From assembly GCA_947474455.1 (NCBI GenBank), contig CANJIL010000001.1, forward strand, positions 186,001 through 250,000: a DNA stretch of 64,000 nucleotides, read 5' to 3'. The position numbers and the translations under genes were made by a program. Below are positions 19,219 to 27,260 of this stretch, piece after piece (position 1 is the stretch's first letter; each line of letters starts with the position of its first letter). Under the pieces are notes generated by a model. The model saw only the letters and a program-made list of their open reading frames with translations. It ran no database searches and had not been told where the DNA came from. The stretch comes from Hyphomonadaceae bacterium (GTDB taxonomy: Bacteria; Pseudomonadota; Alphaproteobacteria; Caulobacterales; Hyphomonadaceae).

Positions 19219-20340
19219 CTAGTGCGTGCGGCGCTTGCGGAAGCCGTATGGCGTCGCTGCCGCTGCGGGATTGTCCGACAGAACCTGTGCGCGCAGCGAC
19301 GTCAGCGTGAGGCGGGTTTCCTCGAGGCGCTCGAGCTTGGCAGCCAGGCTTTCTATCTCGTTATAGGAAAGCCGCTTCGCTTCGCGCCGGCCGGTGTTGA
19401 CCGTTTCGAGAATAAAGCCAGCGAGCAGGCTGACGCCCGCAAGTACAGCGAGCATCCCGCTGATCGCAACCGCGCCCGGAACCAGCGCTCCCGCGACGGT
19501 CGCAGCGGCGAGAGCGCCGAAGCTGAGCAGCGGACGCTTGTCGCGCATGAGGCCGCCGGCCATGCCGAGGGCGCGCAGCTCGCTCTTGATGGTGGCGAGC
19601 GTCGACGTAGGGCGGACGCGGCGTGCAGCGTAGGGCGCCTGAACTTCGACGGCGATCATGCCGAGGTCGAGCGCATGAAGCGTCAGCTCGGCTTCCACGC
19701 CCGTGCTGGAGGCGATGGCCGGATAGGACTTCACGAAGCGGCGCGAGAAGGCGCGGTAGCCGGAGAACAGGTCGGTGGAGCGATCGCCGTAAATACCCGT
19801 CACCAGGCCGGCGAGCATGCGCGAGCCGAAGTGATGGTTGGCGCAGAAGGCCGCCTTGTCTTCGGTGATCCGGGCGCCGACGACCATATCTGCCTGAGTC
19901 TCTATCAGGCGGGAGACGAGGCGCGGAGCGGAAGCAGCGTCGTAGGTCGCATCGCCATCGACCATCACATAGACGTCCGCTTCGACATCGGAAAACATGC
20001 GGCGGATGACGTGGCCTTTGCCCTGGAGTGGTTCGCGGCGAACGATAGCGCCGGCTTCGCGGGCGACGGTTGCGGTGTTGTCGTGGGAATTGTTGTCGTA
20101 GACGAAGATGCGCGCGTGGGGCAGCGCGACCTTGAAGGATTTCACCACGTCGCCAATTGCAGCGGACTCGTTGCAGCATGGGATTAGCACGGCGATGTCG
20201 AGATGACGGATCGCTGGAGATATCTGCTGGCCGACAGCATGGAGCGCTGCTTCAGCGGCCGCGAGGCGCTCGTGAATATCTGCAGTGAAATCGACTGGAG
20301 GCATGGCCAACCTGTGTTTCAGATTGGCGCAAACTGCCAT
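19219..20340 (-). CDS. Family 2 glycosyltransferase, membrane-linked
   Basis: 373-aa GT-A-fold glycosyltransferase. The nucleotide-sugar site begins IAVLIPCCNESAAIGDVV (about 49-66), with YDNNSHDNTA and the metal-binding VMVDGDATYD (about 120), in the manner of dolichol-phosphate-mannose-synthase-like enzymes. Two hydrophobic segments near residues 265-320 (SFGALAAATVAGALVPG and ISGMLAVLAGVSLLAGF) anchor it in the inner membrane. It probably transfers a sugar to a lipid or polymer at the membrane; acceptor unknown. A second ATG 12 codons in (MPPVDFTADI) is an alternative start. carA lies 73 bp upstream on the same strand. Confidence 0.88.
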   Translation of the reverse strand: MAVCANLKHRLAMPPVDFTADIHERLAAAEAALHAVGQQISPAIRHLDIAVLIPCCNESAAIGDVVKSFKVALPHARIFVYDNNSHDNTATVAREAGAIVRREPLQGKGHVIRRMFSDVEADVYVMVDGDATYDAASAPRLVSRLIETQADMVVGARITEDKAAFCANHHFGSRMLAGLVTGIYGDRSTDLFSGYRAFSRRFVKSYPAIASSTGVEAELTLHALDLGMIAVEVQAPYAARRVRPTSTLATIKSELRALGMAGGLMRDKRPLLSFGALAAATVAGALVPGAVAISGMLAVLAGVSLLAGFILETVNTGRREAKRLSYNEIESLAAKLERLEETRLTLTSLRAQVLSDNPAAAATPYGFRKRRTH

Positions 20341-20413
20341 GCGTAGGTAAAGGAATTGGGTAGCAGGAACGTCAAAAACCGATAGGATTCCGCAAACAAA
20401 TCCTTCGGAAGTG

Positions 20414-21574
20414 TTACGCCGCCCTGCGTTCCGCCATCATTCTGGCGAAGCGTTCGAACAGGTAGAACGAGTCCTGCGGGCCCGGGCTTGCTTCAGGATG
20501 GTGCTGGACCGAGATGATCGGCTTGCCGGCGACCGACAGGCCGCAATTGGTGCCGTCGAACAGAGATTTGTGGCTCTCCTCCACGCCGTCCGGCAGTGTC
20601 GCGGTATCCACCGTGAAGCCGTGGTTCATCGAGACGATCTCGACCTTGCCGGTGGTGAAGTCCTTCACCGGATGGTTCGCGCCGTGGTGGCCCTGCGGCA
20701 TCTTCTTGGTCTTTGCGCCGAGGGCCAGGGCAAGCATCTGGTGACCGAGGCAGATGCCGAGGATCGGCACGCCACTGGCGATGAGCTTTTTGATCTCGGG
20801 GCCGGCATAGATCGCGGTCGCAGCCGGGTCGCCCGGGCCGTTGGAAAGGACGACGCCGTCCGGCTTGATTGCGAGGATGTCCTCGGCCTTCGTCTTGGCC
20901 GGGACGACGGTGACCCTCGCCCCGACAGCGGAGAGGTTGCGGAGGATGTTCTTCTTCACGCCGTAGTCGATCAGGACGACATGGGATTTCTGCGCTCCGA
21001 ACTTGGCGAAGCCCGGGCCGATTGACCACAGGCCATCGGTCGACTCGAAGCGCTGGCCCGAGGAGACGTTGATCGCGAGGTCGGCATTCTCGATGCCTTT
21101 CCAGTCGCGCGCTGCCTTGATCAGCGTGGGCCCGTCGAGCTTGCCAGCGCGATCGAAAGCGATGGCGGATTTCGGCATGCCGAGTTCGCGGATGCGGCGG
21201 GTGAGGGCGCGCGTGTCGACGCCTGACAGGCCGATAATGCCCCGCTTCTTGAGCCAGGCATCGAGCGTGTCGGCTGAGCGCCAGGAGGCGGGGAGAGTGG
21301 GCGTCGCCCTGAAGACAGCACCGCGTGCGCCGGCCGAGCCCTGTGTCGAGGATTCTTCCTGGTCGTCGGCGTTGGCGCCGACGTTTCCGATGTGCGGGAA
21401 GGTGAATAGGACGATCTGTTCGGCATAGCTCGGGTCCGTCAGGATTTCCTGATAGCCGGTCATTGCCGTGTTGAAGCAGAGCTCGCCGGCGGCGACGCCG
21501 GTTGCGCCGTGGCCGTGGCCCCAGAAAATGGTTCCGTCCTCGAGGGCGATGGCGCCGGTTGCAAGCTGGGGCAT
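20414..21574 (-). CDS. carA: Carbamoyl-phosphate synthase small subunit CarA
   Basis: CarA, 386 aa, the glutaminase subunit that feeds ammonia to CarB. N-terminal domain: [37 protein letters not shown] and [14 protein letters not shown]. The class I amidotransferase domain has the nucleophile in [18 protein letters not shown] and the His/Glu pair in [11 protein letters not shown] strong AGGAGG lies 8 nt upstream of the ATG. carB is downstream on the same strand but separated by seven genes, so co-transcription is unlikely and coordination would need separate promoters. Confidence 0.97.
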   Translation of the reverse strand: MPQLATGAIALEDGTIFWGHGHGATGVAAGELCFNTAMTGYQEILTDPSYAEQIVLFTFPHIGNVGANADDQEESSTQGSAGARGAVFRATPTLPASWRSADTLDAWLKKRGIIGLSGVDTRALTRRIRELGMPKSAIAFDRAGKLDGPTLIKAARDWKGIENADLAINVSSGQRFESTDGLWSIGPGFAKFGAQKSHVVLIDYGVKKNILRNLSAVGARVTVVPAKTKAEDILAIKPDGVVLSNGPGDPAATAIYAGPEIKKLIASGVPILGICLGHQMLALALGAKTKKMPQGHHGANHPVKDFTTGKVEIVSMNHGFTVDTATLPDGVEESHKSLFDGTNCGLSVAGKPIISVQHHPEASPGPQDSFYLFERFARMMAERRAA

Positions 21575-21987
21575 GGAAGACGCCTCCTATTCTTATATAC
21601 CGGCGACTCGGGAGCCGTCCGCGCAAACGGACGCTACGTAGGGGGGTGGGGGTGGTGCGTCAAGCGCCGCGCATGCGGGTGCGACCTCGCGAAAGGGGTC
21701 GCAAGTCGATCATGTTCGCGATGGAGGGGAATTGCAGAGGTCTGCGCGCGTGGCTGCCACTTCGTCTTGCGCGCAAGAGCCTGCCGGCCCAGGCGAGGTG
21801 CAGCGGTCGCTCATGGCTTGACGCTCGGGATCGGGTGGGGGACCGGGCTCTCTGGTGAGGGTGCGGTTCTCCACCCGGGCGGTGTTTGCTGATTCAGCAG
21901 CGCATGGCGCTCCTCCTCCCGCTCGGGGGGGGGCGGACAACGCTGAGCTTTGCACGTTCGCCTGTAGTCACGGGGGCGTGCCTTCGA
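21575..21987. other. Upstream region of carA, no gene seen
   Basis: 413 bp between carA (start at 21574) and the nitroreductase stop. It holds the carA ribosome-binding site (AGGAGG on the minus strand, 21583-21588) with TATAAG a few bases further upstream. There are inverted repeats such as the CGTCCG/CGGACG pair near 21620-21635 and a 7-bp TGCGACC/GGTCGCA hairpin near 21681-21704. ORFs through it have no family features. It may hold carA regulation; nothing specific is recognised. Confidence 0.4.
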
Positions 21988-22629
21988 TCAGCCCGTCCAG
22001 CGCGTTGCCTTCGTCGACACCGCGGGGCGTTGGCGTTCGACGGGTTTTTCCTTGGTGGTGCCGATGTAGATGAAGCCGGCGATCTGTTCGTGGCCGGTCA
22101 TGGCGAGGGCGGCGTGGACGTGGCCGTCATAGGCCGGGTCTTCGGTGATCCACACGGCCGCCCAGCCCATTGCGTTGGCGGCGACGAGGAGGTTCTGACA
22201 GAGGGCGCCGGAGCTCAGTTGTTGTTCCCAGACCGGCGTCTTCTTTGGGTCGTGATGGTTGGGGGATGAGATCACGGCAAGGATGACGGGCGCGCGCAGC
22301 GGACGCAGGAATTCGGCGGCGAGTTTGTCGTCGCTGACGTCGGGATCGCGCAGCTTTCTCGCGGCGGCGAAGATCTCGCCGAGCCTGTTGCGGGCCTCGC
22401 CCTCGATGATGAGGACGCGCCAGGGTTCGAGCTTGCGATGGTCCGGCACGCGCATGGCGAGGCGAAGCATGGCGTCGAGGTCGGCCGCGGAGGGGCCGGG
22501 CTCGGCAAGCATGGCGACGGGCGTGGAGCGGCGCAGGGCGAGAAGCTGCAGCGTGTCCGGGCTCGGGTGGACCGGCTCCAGCGGGGCGCCGAATTCAGGT
22601 TCGGGCGGAAGGTCTGGCCGGATGGGCAT
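21988..22629 (-). CDS. Nitroreductase-family protein
   Basis: 213-aa FMN-dependent nitroreductase-fold protein, start MPIRPDLPPEPEFG. The family core is clear: LLALRRSTPVAMLAEPGPS with the FMN-phosphate-binding RRS, MRVPDHRKLEPWRVLII, then QNLLVAANAMGWAAVWIT and the C-terminal GFIYIGTTKEKPVERQRP. This short subfamily resembles YdjA-type enzymes; the natural substrate is unknown. The longer upstream frame overlaps the DsbA-like gene and was trimmed. The gene starts 2 bp after that gene's stop, so the two are probably co-transcribed. Confidence 0.9.
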   Translation of the reverse strand: MPIRPDLPPEPEFGAPLEPVHPSPDTLQLLALRRSTPVAMLAEPGPSAADLDAMLRLAMRVPDHRKLEPWRVLIIEGEARNRLGEIFAAARKLRDPDVSDDKLAAEFLRPLRAPVILAVISSPNHHDPKKTPVWEQQLSSGALCQNLLVAANAMGWAAVWITEDPAYDGHVHAALAMTGHEQIAGFIYIGTTKEKPVERQRPAVSTKATRWTG

Positions 22630-22631
22630 TC

Positions 22632-23342
22632 CTAGTGCTGTTCGCCAGGGACCTGGTCGTGCGGGGTGGCCGGGGCGACGGCGTCGGCGGGCGGCGCGAT
22701 CGGCGTCGGGGCGGCGGGCTGGCCGGTGAGCGCGGAGTCGATAGCGGCCTTCATCAAGCCCCACTGGTCCTTGAGATCGGGAGCGTCGATCTTGACGCCG
22801 TTGACGAAGAAGGTGGGCGTGGAGGCGACGTCGATCTGACGGGCGTAGAGGCCGACATCATTGACGCGCTGGATGTTCTGCTTGTCGGAGATGCAGCTGT
22901 CGACCTGTGCGGGGCTGAGATGGAATTTCTCGCCGAGCGAGTGCAGTGCGGGGATGGAGTTGCCCTGCTGGGCAGCCATCACGATATCGCGCTGGCGGGC
23001 AAAGGCTTCGTCGAGGACGGCGAAGAAGTCCTCCGTTCCGGCGCAGCGGGCGACAGAGAAGATGCCGGCGTCGATGGCGCCGTGGATGGCGAATTCGCGG
23101 AAGATGAACTTGATCTTGTTCGTGTCGACGTAGTCGCTCTTCATTTCCGCATAGAAGTTGTCGTGCCAGAATTTGCAGCCAGGGCAGGTAGGCGAGCCGT
23201 ATTCGACGACAGTGACCTTGGCGTCCTTCGGGCCCATGAAGGCGTCACCCTCGACATTCACGATCTTGTCGCGGCCGGCCGGTCCGCCGCAGGCGGCGAG
23301 GGCGAGGGCGGCGAATGCGCCAGCGAGGGTCTTGGGGAACAT
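22632..23342 (-). CDS. DsbA-family thioredoxin-fold lipoprotein
   Basis: 236-aa exported thiol-disulfide protein. Signal sequence MFPKTLAGAFAALALAAC has a lipobox (LAAC) with lipidated Cys18. The thioredoxin fold with DsbA-like insertion has the active site CPGC (Cys53/Cys56) in VVEYGSPTCPGCKFWHDN, the helical insertion FFAVLDEAFARQRDIV and the cis-Pro loop ASTPTFFVNG near residue 180. A Pro/Ala-rich tail of about 30 residues follows. It is related to the pair at 37863-39271. It probably handles disulfides of exported proteins. Confidence 0.9.
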   Translation of the reverse strand: MFPKTLAGAFAALALAACGGPAGRDKIVNVEGDAFMGPKDAKVTVVEYGSPTCPGCKFWHDNFYAEMKSDYVDTNKIKFIFREFAIHGAIDAGIFSVARCAGTEDFFAVLDEAFARQRDIVMAAQQGNSIPALHSLGEKFHLSPAQVDSCISDKQNIQRVNDVGLYARQIDVASTPTFFVNGVKIDAPDLKDQWGLMKAAIDSALTGQPAAPTPIAPPADAVAPATPHDQVPGEQH

Positions 23343-23404
23343 GCAGGGCTCCGGTCTGGATTGGCGGAACCTAAAGGCTTGGGGGCGAGGGGGGAAGTCT
23401 AGGT

Positions 23405-23515
23405 CCGATCACGGTGTCATTCTTGGCTATGGCCGAAGGCCGCAGCCCGGGAATCCCGGCTTGGCGTCGTGCGAGATCGCAGACGCTTCCCGGTCGGAAG
23501 AACCGGGATTCTCGG
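23405..23515. repeat. Intergenic palindromic repeat
   Basis: GAATCCCGG (23451-23459) and CCGGGATTC (23503-23511) are perfect inverted repeats flanking about 43 nt that contain further GC-rich partial palindromes. The flank GGTGTCATTCTTGG plus CCGGGAATCC resembles the common alphaproteobacterial intergenic repeat (related to the one at 62.9-63.1 kb). It sits between divergent genes. Confidence 0.5.
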
Positions 23516-23589
23516 CACAAGGCCGAGACTGACTCCTTGCCTGAGCGGGCGAAGATGACTTTTTCGATGTTCCGGACTAAGTGCCGCGC

Positions 23590-24183
23590 ATGAGCGACAC
23601 TCCCTCCAAATGGCGCATCAAGTCCGCGCGGACGGTTTACTCGAACCGGTGGATCACCTTGCGGGAATACCAGACACTTGCGCCGACGGGGGCGGATGCG
23701 CTGTATGGGCTGGTGCACATGCACAACCTGGCGTTGGGCGTCCTGCCCATCGATGAGGACGGTTGCACTATGCTGATCGGGCAGGAGCGGTTTCCGTTCG
23801 GGCGGTATTCGTGGGAGCTGCCGGAGGGCGGCGGGTCGCCGGAGATTTCGCCGCTGAAGGGCGCGCAGCGTGAGCTGTCGGAGGAGGCGGGGCTGAAAGC
23901 CGAGGGTTGGCTACCGCTGCTGGCGGACATGCACATGTCCAACTCGGTGACGGACGAGCGGGCCTATGCGTTCATCGCGTGGCGGCTCTCGCCGGATCAC
24001 TCCTTTGCGAAGGATAGTTCAGAGGAACTATCCGTTCGAAGAGTTCCATTCGCAGAGGCGCTCAAAATGGCCGTTTCCGGCGAGATCACAGACGCTTTCT
24101 CCCTTGTCATGCTGTTCAAGACGGACCATCTGCTCCGCACCGGGGGCTTGCCTCCGGAGCTTGCGAAGCTCATGCAGGCGTGA
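23590..24183 (+). CDS. NUDIX hydrolase
   Basis: 197 aa from the ATG at 23590 (MSDTPSKWRIKSARTVYSN). The Nudix box is ELPEGGGSPEISPLKGAQ followed by RELSEEAGL, giving the REUxEExGU metal core; the box has a slightly altered loop where the first glutamate is usually spaced differently. NRWITLREYQTLAPTG and FPFGRYSWELPEGG suggest an ADP-ribose or nucleoside-diphosphate-sugar pyrophosphatase subgroup. A GTG at 23581 would add three residues. Cytoplasmic. It lies 46 bp upstream of cysE on the same strand. Confidence 0.9.
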   Translation: MSDTPSKWRIKSARTVYSNRWITLREYQTLAPTGADALYGLVHMHNLALGVLPIDEDGCTMLIGQERFPFGRYSWELPEGGGSPEISPLKGAQRELSEEAGLKAEGWLPLLADMHMSNSVTDERAYAFIAWRLSPDHSFAKDSSEELSVRRVPFAEALKMAVSGEITDAFSLVMLFKTDHLLRTGGLPPELAKLMQA

Positions 24184-24229
24184 CCGTGAGCTTGGTTTTT
24201 GGGGCGGACGGGCCCCAGGGAGAGACATC

Positions 24230-25057
24230 ATGGCGGGCGAGCGTTCGCTGGAATCACCAGCTCTGAAAACCACGGGAGCGCCTGCGCCGATCTGGCACAA
24301 GCTGCGCTTTGATGCGAAGACGGCGGCCGATCAGGAGCCGGCGCTGGCGAGCTATCTTGCGGCGACGGTTCTGAATCACGAGACGTTTGCTGAGGCGCTT
24401 TGCTATCAGCTCGCGCAGAAGGCTGGCGGGCCGGATATGAGCGCGCTGGCGATCCGTGAGATCTGCGAGAGCGCGTACAAGCAGGATGCTGCGATCGTGA
24501 CTGCGGCGGAGCGCGACCTGCAGGCCGTGCTGGATCGCGATCCGGCGACGCGGTCGACGCTGCAGCCTTTCCTGTTCTTCAAAGGATATCTCGCGCTGCA
24601 GACGCATCGCGTGGCCCATTGTCTGTGGCAGCAGGGTCGCGAGACGCTTGCCTTCTTCCTGCAGTCGCGGATGTCGGAGCTTTATTCGGTGGACATCCAC
24701 CCGGCGGCGCCGATCGGCTCGGGCGTGTTCATGGACCACGCGACAGGCATCGTGATCGGCGAGACGGCGCGCGTAGGCAATGACGTGTCGATGCTGCATG
24801 GCGTGACGCTGGGCGGCACGGGCAAGATCTACACGGACCGCCATCCGAAGATCGGCAATGGCGTGTTACTGGGCGCGGGCTCCAAGGTGCTGGGCAATAT
24901 CCGCATTGGCGACGAGGCGCGCGTGGGATCGGGATCGGTGGTGCTGAGCGATGTGCCGGCGCGCTGCTCGGTGGCAGGCGTTCCGGCCAAGCCCGTGGGG
25001 GGCGCCTGCATGAAGCCGGCGCAGACCATGGACCAGAAGTTCGACATGGGGCTTTAA
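24230..25057 (+). CDS. cysE: Serine O-acetyltransferase CysE
   Basis: 275-aa serine acetyltransferase, the first step of cysteine synthesis (acetyl-CoA + serine to O-acetylserine). An N-terminal helical domain (residues about 20-150, with PFLFFKGYLALQTHRVAH) is followed by the left-handed beta-helix of hexapeptide repeats: IHPAAPIGSGVFMDHATG, VIGETARVGNDVSMLHGVT and LGGTGK, then KIGNGVLLGAGSKVLGN. The catalytic His/Asp are in MDHATG and the second in LHGVTLGG. GGGAGAG precedes the ATG. It lies 46 bp after the NUDIX gene. Confidence 0.96.
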   Translation: MAGERSLESPALKTTGAPAPIWHKLRFDAKTAADQEPALASYLAATVLNHETFAEALCYQLAQKAGGPDMSALAIREICESAYKQDAAIVTAAERDLQAVLDRDPATRSTLQPFLFFKGYLALQTHRVAHCLWQQGRETLAFFLQSRMSELYSVDIHPAAPIGSGVFMDHATGIVIGETARVGNDVSMLHGVTLGGTGKIYTDRHPKIGNGVLLGAGSKVLGNIRIGDEARVGSGSVVLSDVPARCSVAGVPAKPVGGACMKPAQTMDQKFDMGL

Positions 25058-25070
25058 GATCCCAGGTCAG

Positions 25071-25214
25071 CTAGCAGCTGCAATCAGAGTCGTAGTCGTC
25101 ATCGCCGCTCTGGCTGTCGTAGGTGCTGCCGTAACCGTCCCAGAACTCGTCGTCGAGAAGGCAGCCCGAGCACAGGGTGAGCGCCGCGAGGGCTGCGAGG
25201 ATGGCGCGTTTCAT
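25071..25214 (-). CDS. Tiny acidic lipoprotein (cluster member 1)
   Basis: 47 aa: MKRAILAALAALTLCSGC is a signal peptide with a lipobox (CSGC, lipidated Cys18). The mature 29 residues are strongly acidic and Asp-rich (LLDDEFWDGYGSTYDS, then GDDDYDSDCSC) with two more cysteines at the very end. No family recognised. Two similar small ORFs follow upstream on the same strand (25234-25362 and 25418-25594), sharing the SGC/SGS-x-D/E-acidic layout. It converges with cysE, 13 bp apart. Function unknown; periplasmic or outer-membrane facing is inferred from the lipobox. Confidence 0.65.
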   Translation of the reverse strand: MKRAILAALAALTLCSGCLLDDEFWDGYGSTYDSQSGDDDYDSDCSC

Positions 25215-25233
25215 GTGAGGCGGGTCCTGGTGA

Positions 25234-25362
25234 TCAGCGAGCGGGTTGGGACGGATGCGGCGCGGCGAAATAGCTGTCGTCCTCGATGAAGTCGTCATCA
25301 AAGATCATGCAGCCGGAAAATCGCGTCAGAGCCGCCTGACTGGCCGGGATTGCGGATTTCAA
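25234..25362 (-). CDS. Tiny acidic lipoprotein-like ORF (cluster member 2)
   Basis: 42-aa frame from a TTG: LKSAIPASQAALTRFSGC followed by MIFDDDFIEDDSYFAAPH. It aligns by eye with member 1 (LK.AI, AALT, SGC, then acidic FDDDF versus DDEFWD). Its signal sequence is not hydrophobic enough (Ser/Gln/Arg inside), and the start codon is TTG, so it may be a decaying copy. Only 19 bp from member 1. Small ORF without independent support; its case rests on similarity to its neighbours. Confidence 0.45.
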   Translation of the reverse strand: MKSAIPASQAALTRFSGCMIFDDDFIEDDSYFAAPHPSQPAR

Positions 25363-25417
25363 TGTGAATCACTCCCAAGCCAACCCGGGACATGCATAGC
25401 ACCGCTGAAGGCGGGCG

Positions 25418-25594
25418 CTAGCGGCCGGGGACGGGAAGCTGTGCGTTTTGGTAAGGGCCCGGCCGCACAGTCGGGGCGGCGCCGTTAGCTGTCATGCAGC
25501 TGTCTTCATACCAGCAATCGAGATCTTCCTTCGTCAGTATGGAGCCAGAGCACAGCATGGCGGCGACTAGGCGGGCAGCGGCGATTTTTATCAT
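25418..25594 (-). CDS. Tiny exported protein (cluster member 3)
   Basis: 58 aa from the ATG at 25594: MIKIAAARLVAAMLCSGS is signal-like and shares the LCSG block of member 1, but the expected lipobox Cys is Ser (CSGS). LTKEDLDCWYEDSC follows, again acidic with two cysteines, then a Pro-rich tail ending QLPVPGR. The pattern (acidic WY/FW core and cysteine pair) suggests a common ancestor with members 1 and 2. Lipidation is doubtful here, though Cys15 in MLCSG could serve. Role unknown. Confidence 0.55.
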   Translation of the reverse strand: MIKIAAARLVAAMLCSGSILTKEDLDCWYEDSCMTANGAAPTVRPGPYQNAQLPVPGR

Positions 25595-25759
25595 CAATGC
25601 GTCCCCCGAGATCGCCGCTAAAAGGCTGGATTCAGCAGGCAAAGGCAAGGGCGTCTGGCCGGCAGGGTAAACAGGGCGGCTGTTGGCGGTATTTTCCGGC
25701 AGGGTTGGCGCCGAGGCGACAGGCGGCTAAGGGTCCCTGCGATAACAGTGGAGCCTGCG

Positions 25760-25969
25760 ATGAACCCGGAAACCGTAAAGCGCCTCGAAACCTATCTGAA
25801 GCGCACGCTGAACCCCGGCATCACGCTGGCGTCCCGCCCGCGCGTTACGGACAGCGTGGAAGTGGTTATCGGCGGCGAGCATGTCGGCCTCGTTTATCTC
25901 ATCGAGGACGAGGGCGAAACGAGCTACCAGCTCGAAGTCACCATCCTACAGGAAGACCTGGACGGCTGA
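25760..25969 (+). CDS. DUF3126 family protein
   Basis: 69-aa cytoplasmic protein. The start MNPETVKRLETYLKRTLNPG and the middle VTDSVEVVIGGEHVGLVYLI then DEGETSYQLEVTIL match DUF3126, a small alphaproteobacterial family of unknown function. GGAG at 25750-25753 supports the ATG at 25760; the GTG at 25748 is an alternative. It ends one base before the convergent SGNH-hydrolase gene. Confidence 0.88.
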   Translation: MNPETVKRLETYLKRTLNPGITLASRPRVTDSVEVVIGGEHVGLVYLIEDEGETSYQLEVTILQEDLDG

Positions 25970-25970
25970 T

Positions 25971-27176
25971 CTACCGGAACAGTGCGAGGTCAACCGCTTC
26001 GCCCATGATGCGGTAGCCTGCATCGTTGGGGTGCAGCCAGTCGCCTGTCTGCAGGTCGGCCTTCAGCTTCGTGGGATCTGCGGGATCGCGCATCAACGCG
26101 TCGAAATCGATCACGCCTTCGAAGCCTTCTGCCCTGCGGATCCATTCATTGACCGCGAGGCGGATCGTATTGCCTTCCGGCTTGTAATAGCGCGCGCCGC
26201 TGTAGGGCATGATGGTGGAGAGATAGACTTTGAGGCCGTGCGCATGCGCGCGCGCGATGATCTGCTTGTAGCCCGCGATGATGGTTGCCGCGTCGGGCGG
26301 AGAGGTTTTCGCCAACGTGGCGATGCCGATGTCGTTGACGCCTTCGAGCATCACCATCCAGCTGGCGCCGGGAACGGTCAGCACGTCGCGGTCGAAGCGC
26401 GCGATGGCGGCGTCCCCGGTGCCGGGCGTGTAGTAGCCCCGAACCTGGTTGCCGCTGATCCCCTGGTTGACGACCGAGCGATCCATGCCGGCCGCATGCA
26501 GTCGTTGCGCCAGCACATCAGGCCAGCGGCGGTTGGCGCCAACGGTGGACGAGTTGCCGTCCGTGATGCTGTCGCCGAAGGTGATGATGGCGCGGGTCGG
26601 CGTTGGAGAGAGGACTTCAACCGCTGAGATGAAGGGGCGTCTGGTGGTCGTCTCCTTCAGCGAAAATCCTGCGCGTGTGAAATCGCCCAGGTTGGAAATC
26701 TCCACATTCTCCATGCCGAGGGTGTGGCAGGTGCAGGGGCCGGTGGGTTCCGGGAAGAAGAGGCTGATCGAGATCTTTTCCAGCGCCGAGACGCGGAACG
26801 GTATGTTGTCGCTGAACATGGGCGACGCCTTGGGCAGTGTTGCGCCGGTCTGGCCGCCGAACAGGATCGCTGTTGGCGCGCCGGTCGGTTTACCGTCCGG
26901 CCCGGTGCGGGAAATGGTGGCCGCGCCGATCTTCAGCGGCTTGTCGCCATACTCGTTGGTAAAGCGGATGCGGACTTCGGATCCGGCGGCGGAGACGATC
27001 AGCGTCTGGCGGATCGTCTGGTTGTCGAAGCTCTGGCTATCGGGGCCCGGAGGCGCGGGCGATGCGCCCCACGCGCCAACCCAGCCGGCGCCGGATGTGC
27101 CGGTATTGAAGCCGCCTTCTGTCGCACACGCGCCGAGCGCCATCATGCTGGCGACCGCCAGGATCAGTCTGCGCAT
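25971..27176 (-). CDS. SGNH/GDSL hydrolase lipoprotein (copy A)
   Basis: 401 aa with lipobox signal MRRLILAVASMMALGAC (lipidated Cys17). N-terminal beta-rich region (GWVGAWGASPAPPGPD, RIRFTNEYGDKPLKIGAATI), then an SGNH hydrolase domain: block I FGDSITDG (Ser nucleophile), block II NQGISGNQV, block III LEGVNDIG, and block V GDWLHPNDAGY with the Asp-x-x-His pair. This two-part layout is typical of extracellular esterases that act on polysaccharide acyl groups. It is a paralogue of the gene at 28148-29350, with a dead patatin gene between them. Confidence 0.92.
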   Translation of the reverse strand: MRRLILAVASMMALGACATEGGFNTGTSGAGWVGAWGASPAPPGPDSQSFDNQTIRQTLIVSAAGSEVRIRFTNEYGDKPLKIGAATISRTGPDGKPTGAPTAILFGGQTGATLPKASPMFSDNIPFRVSALEKISISLFFPEPTGPCTCHTLGMENVEISNLGDFTRAGFSLKETTTRRPFISAVEVLSPTPTRAIITFGDSITDGNSSTVGANRRWPDVLAQRLHAAGMDRSVVNQGISGNQVRGYYTPGTGDAAIARFDRDVLTVPGASWMVMLEGVNDIGIATLAKTSPPDAATIIAGYKQIIARAHAHGLKVYLSTIMPYSGARYYKPEGNTIRLAVNEWIRRAEGFEGVIDFDALMRDPADPTKLKADLQTGDWLHPNDAGYRIMGEAVDLALFR

Positions 27177-27260
27177 TTATTCCCTCCGCTATCTTATTTC
27201 TTTTGGTGCGCCGGGCGCCTCACGTATGACAGTGCAACGCCGGGCGGCGATGCGCAATCT

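Noticed and set aside
21502-21892. Overlapping frames upstream of carA on the plus strand
   Set aside because: Arg/Gly-rich frames crossing a non-coding region and the carA start; no motif or signal peptide.
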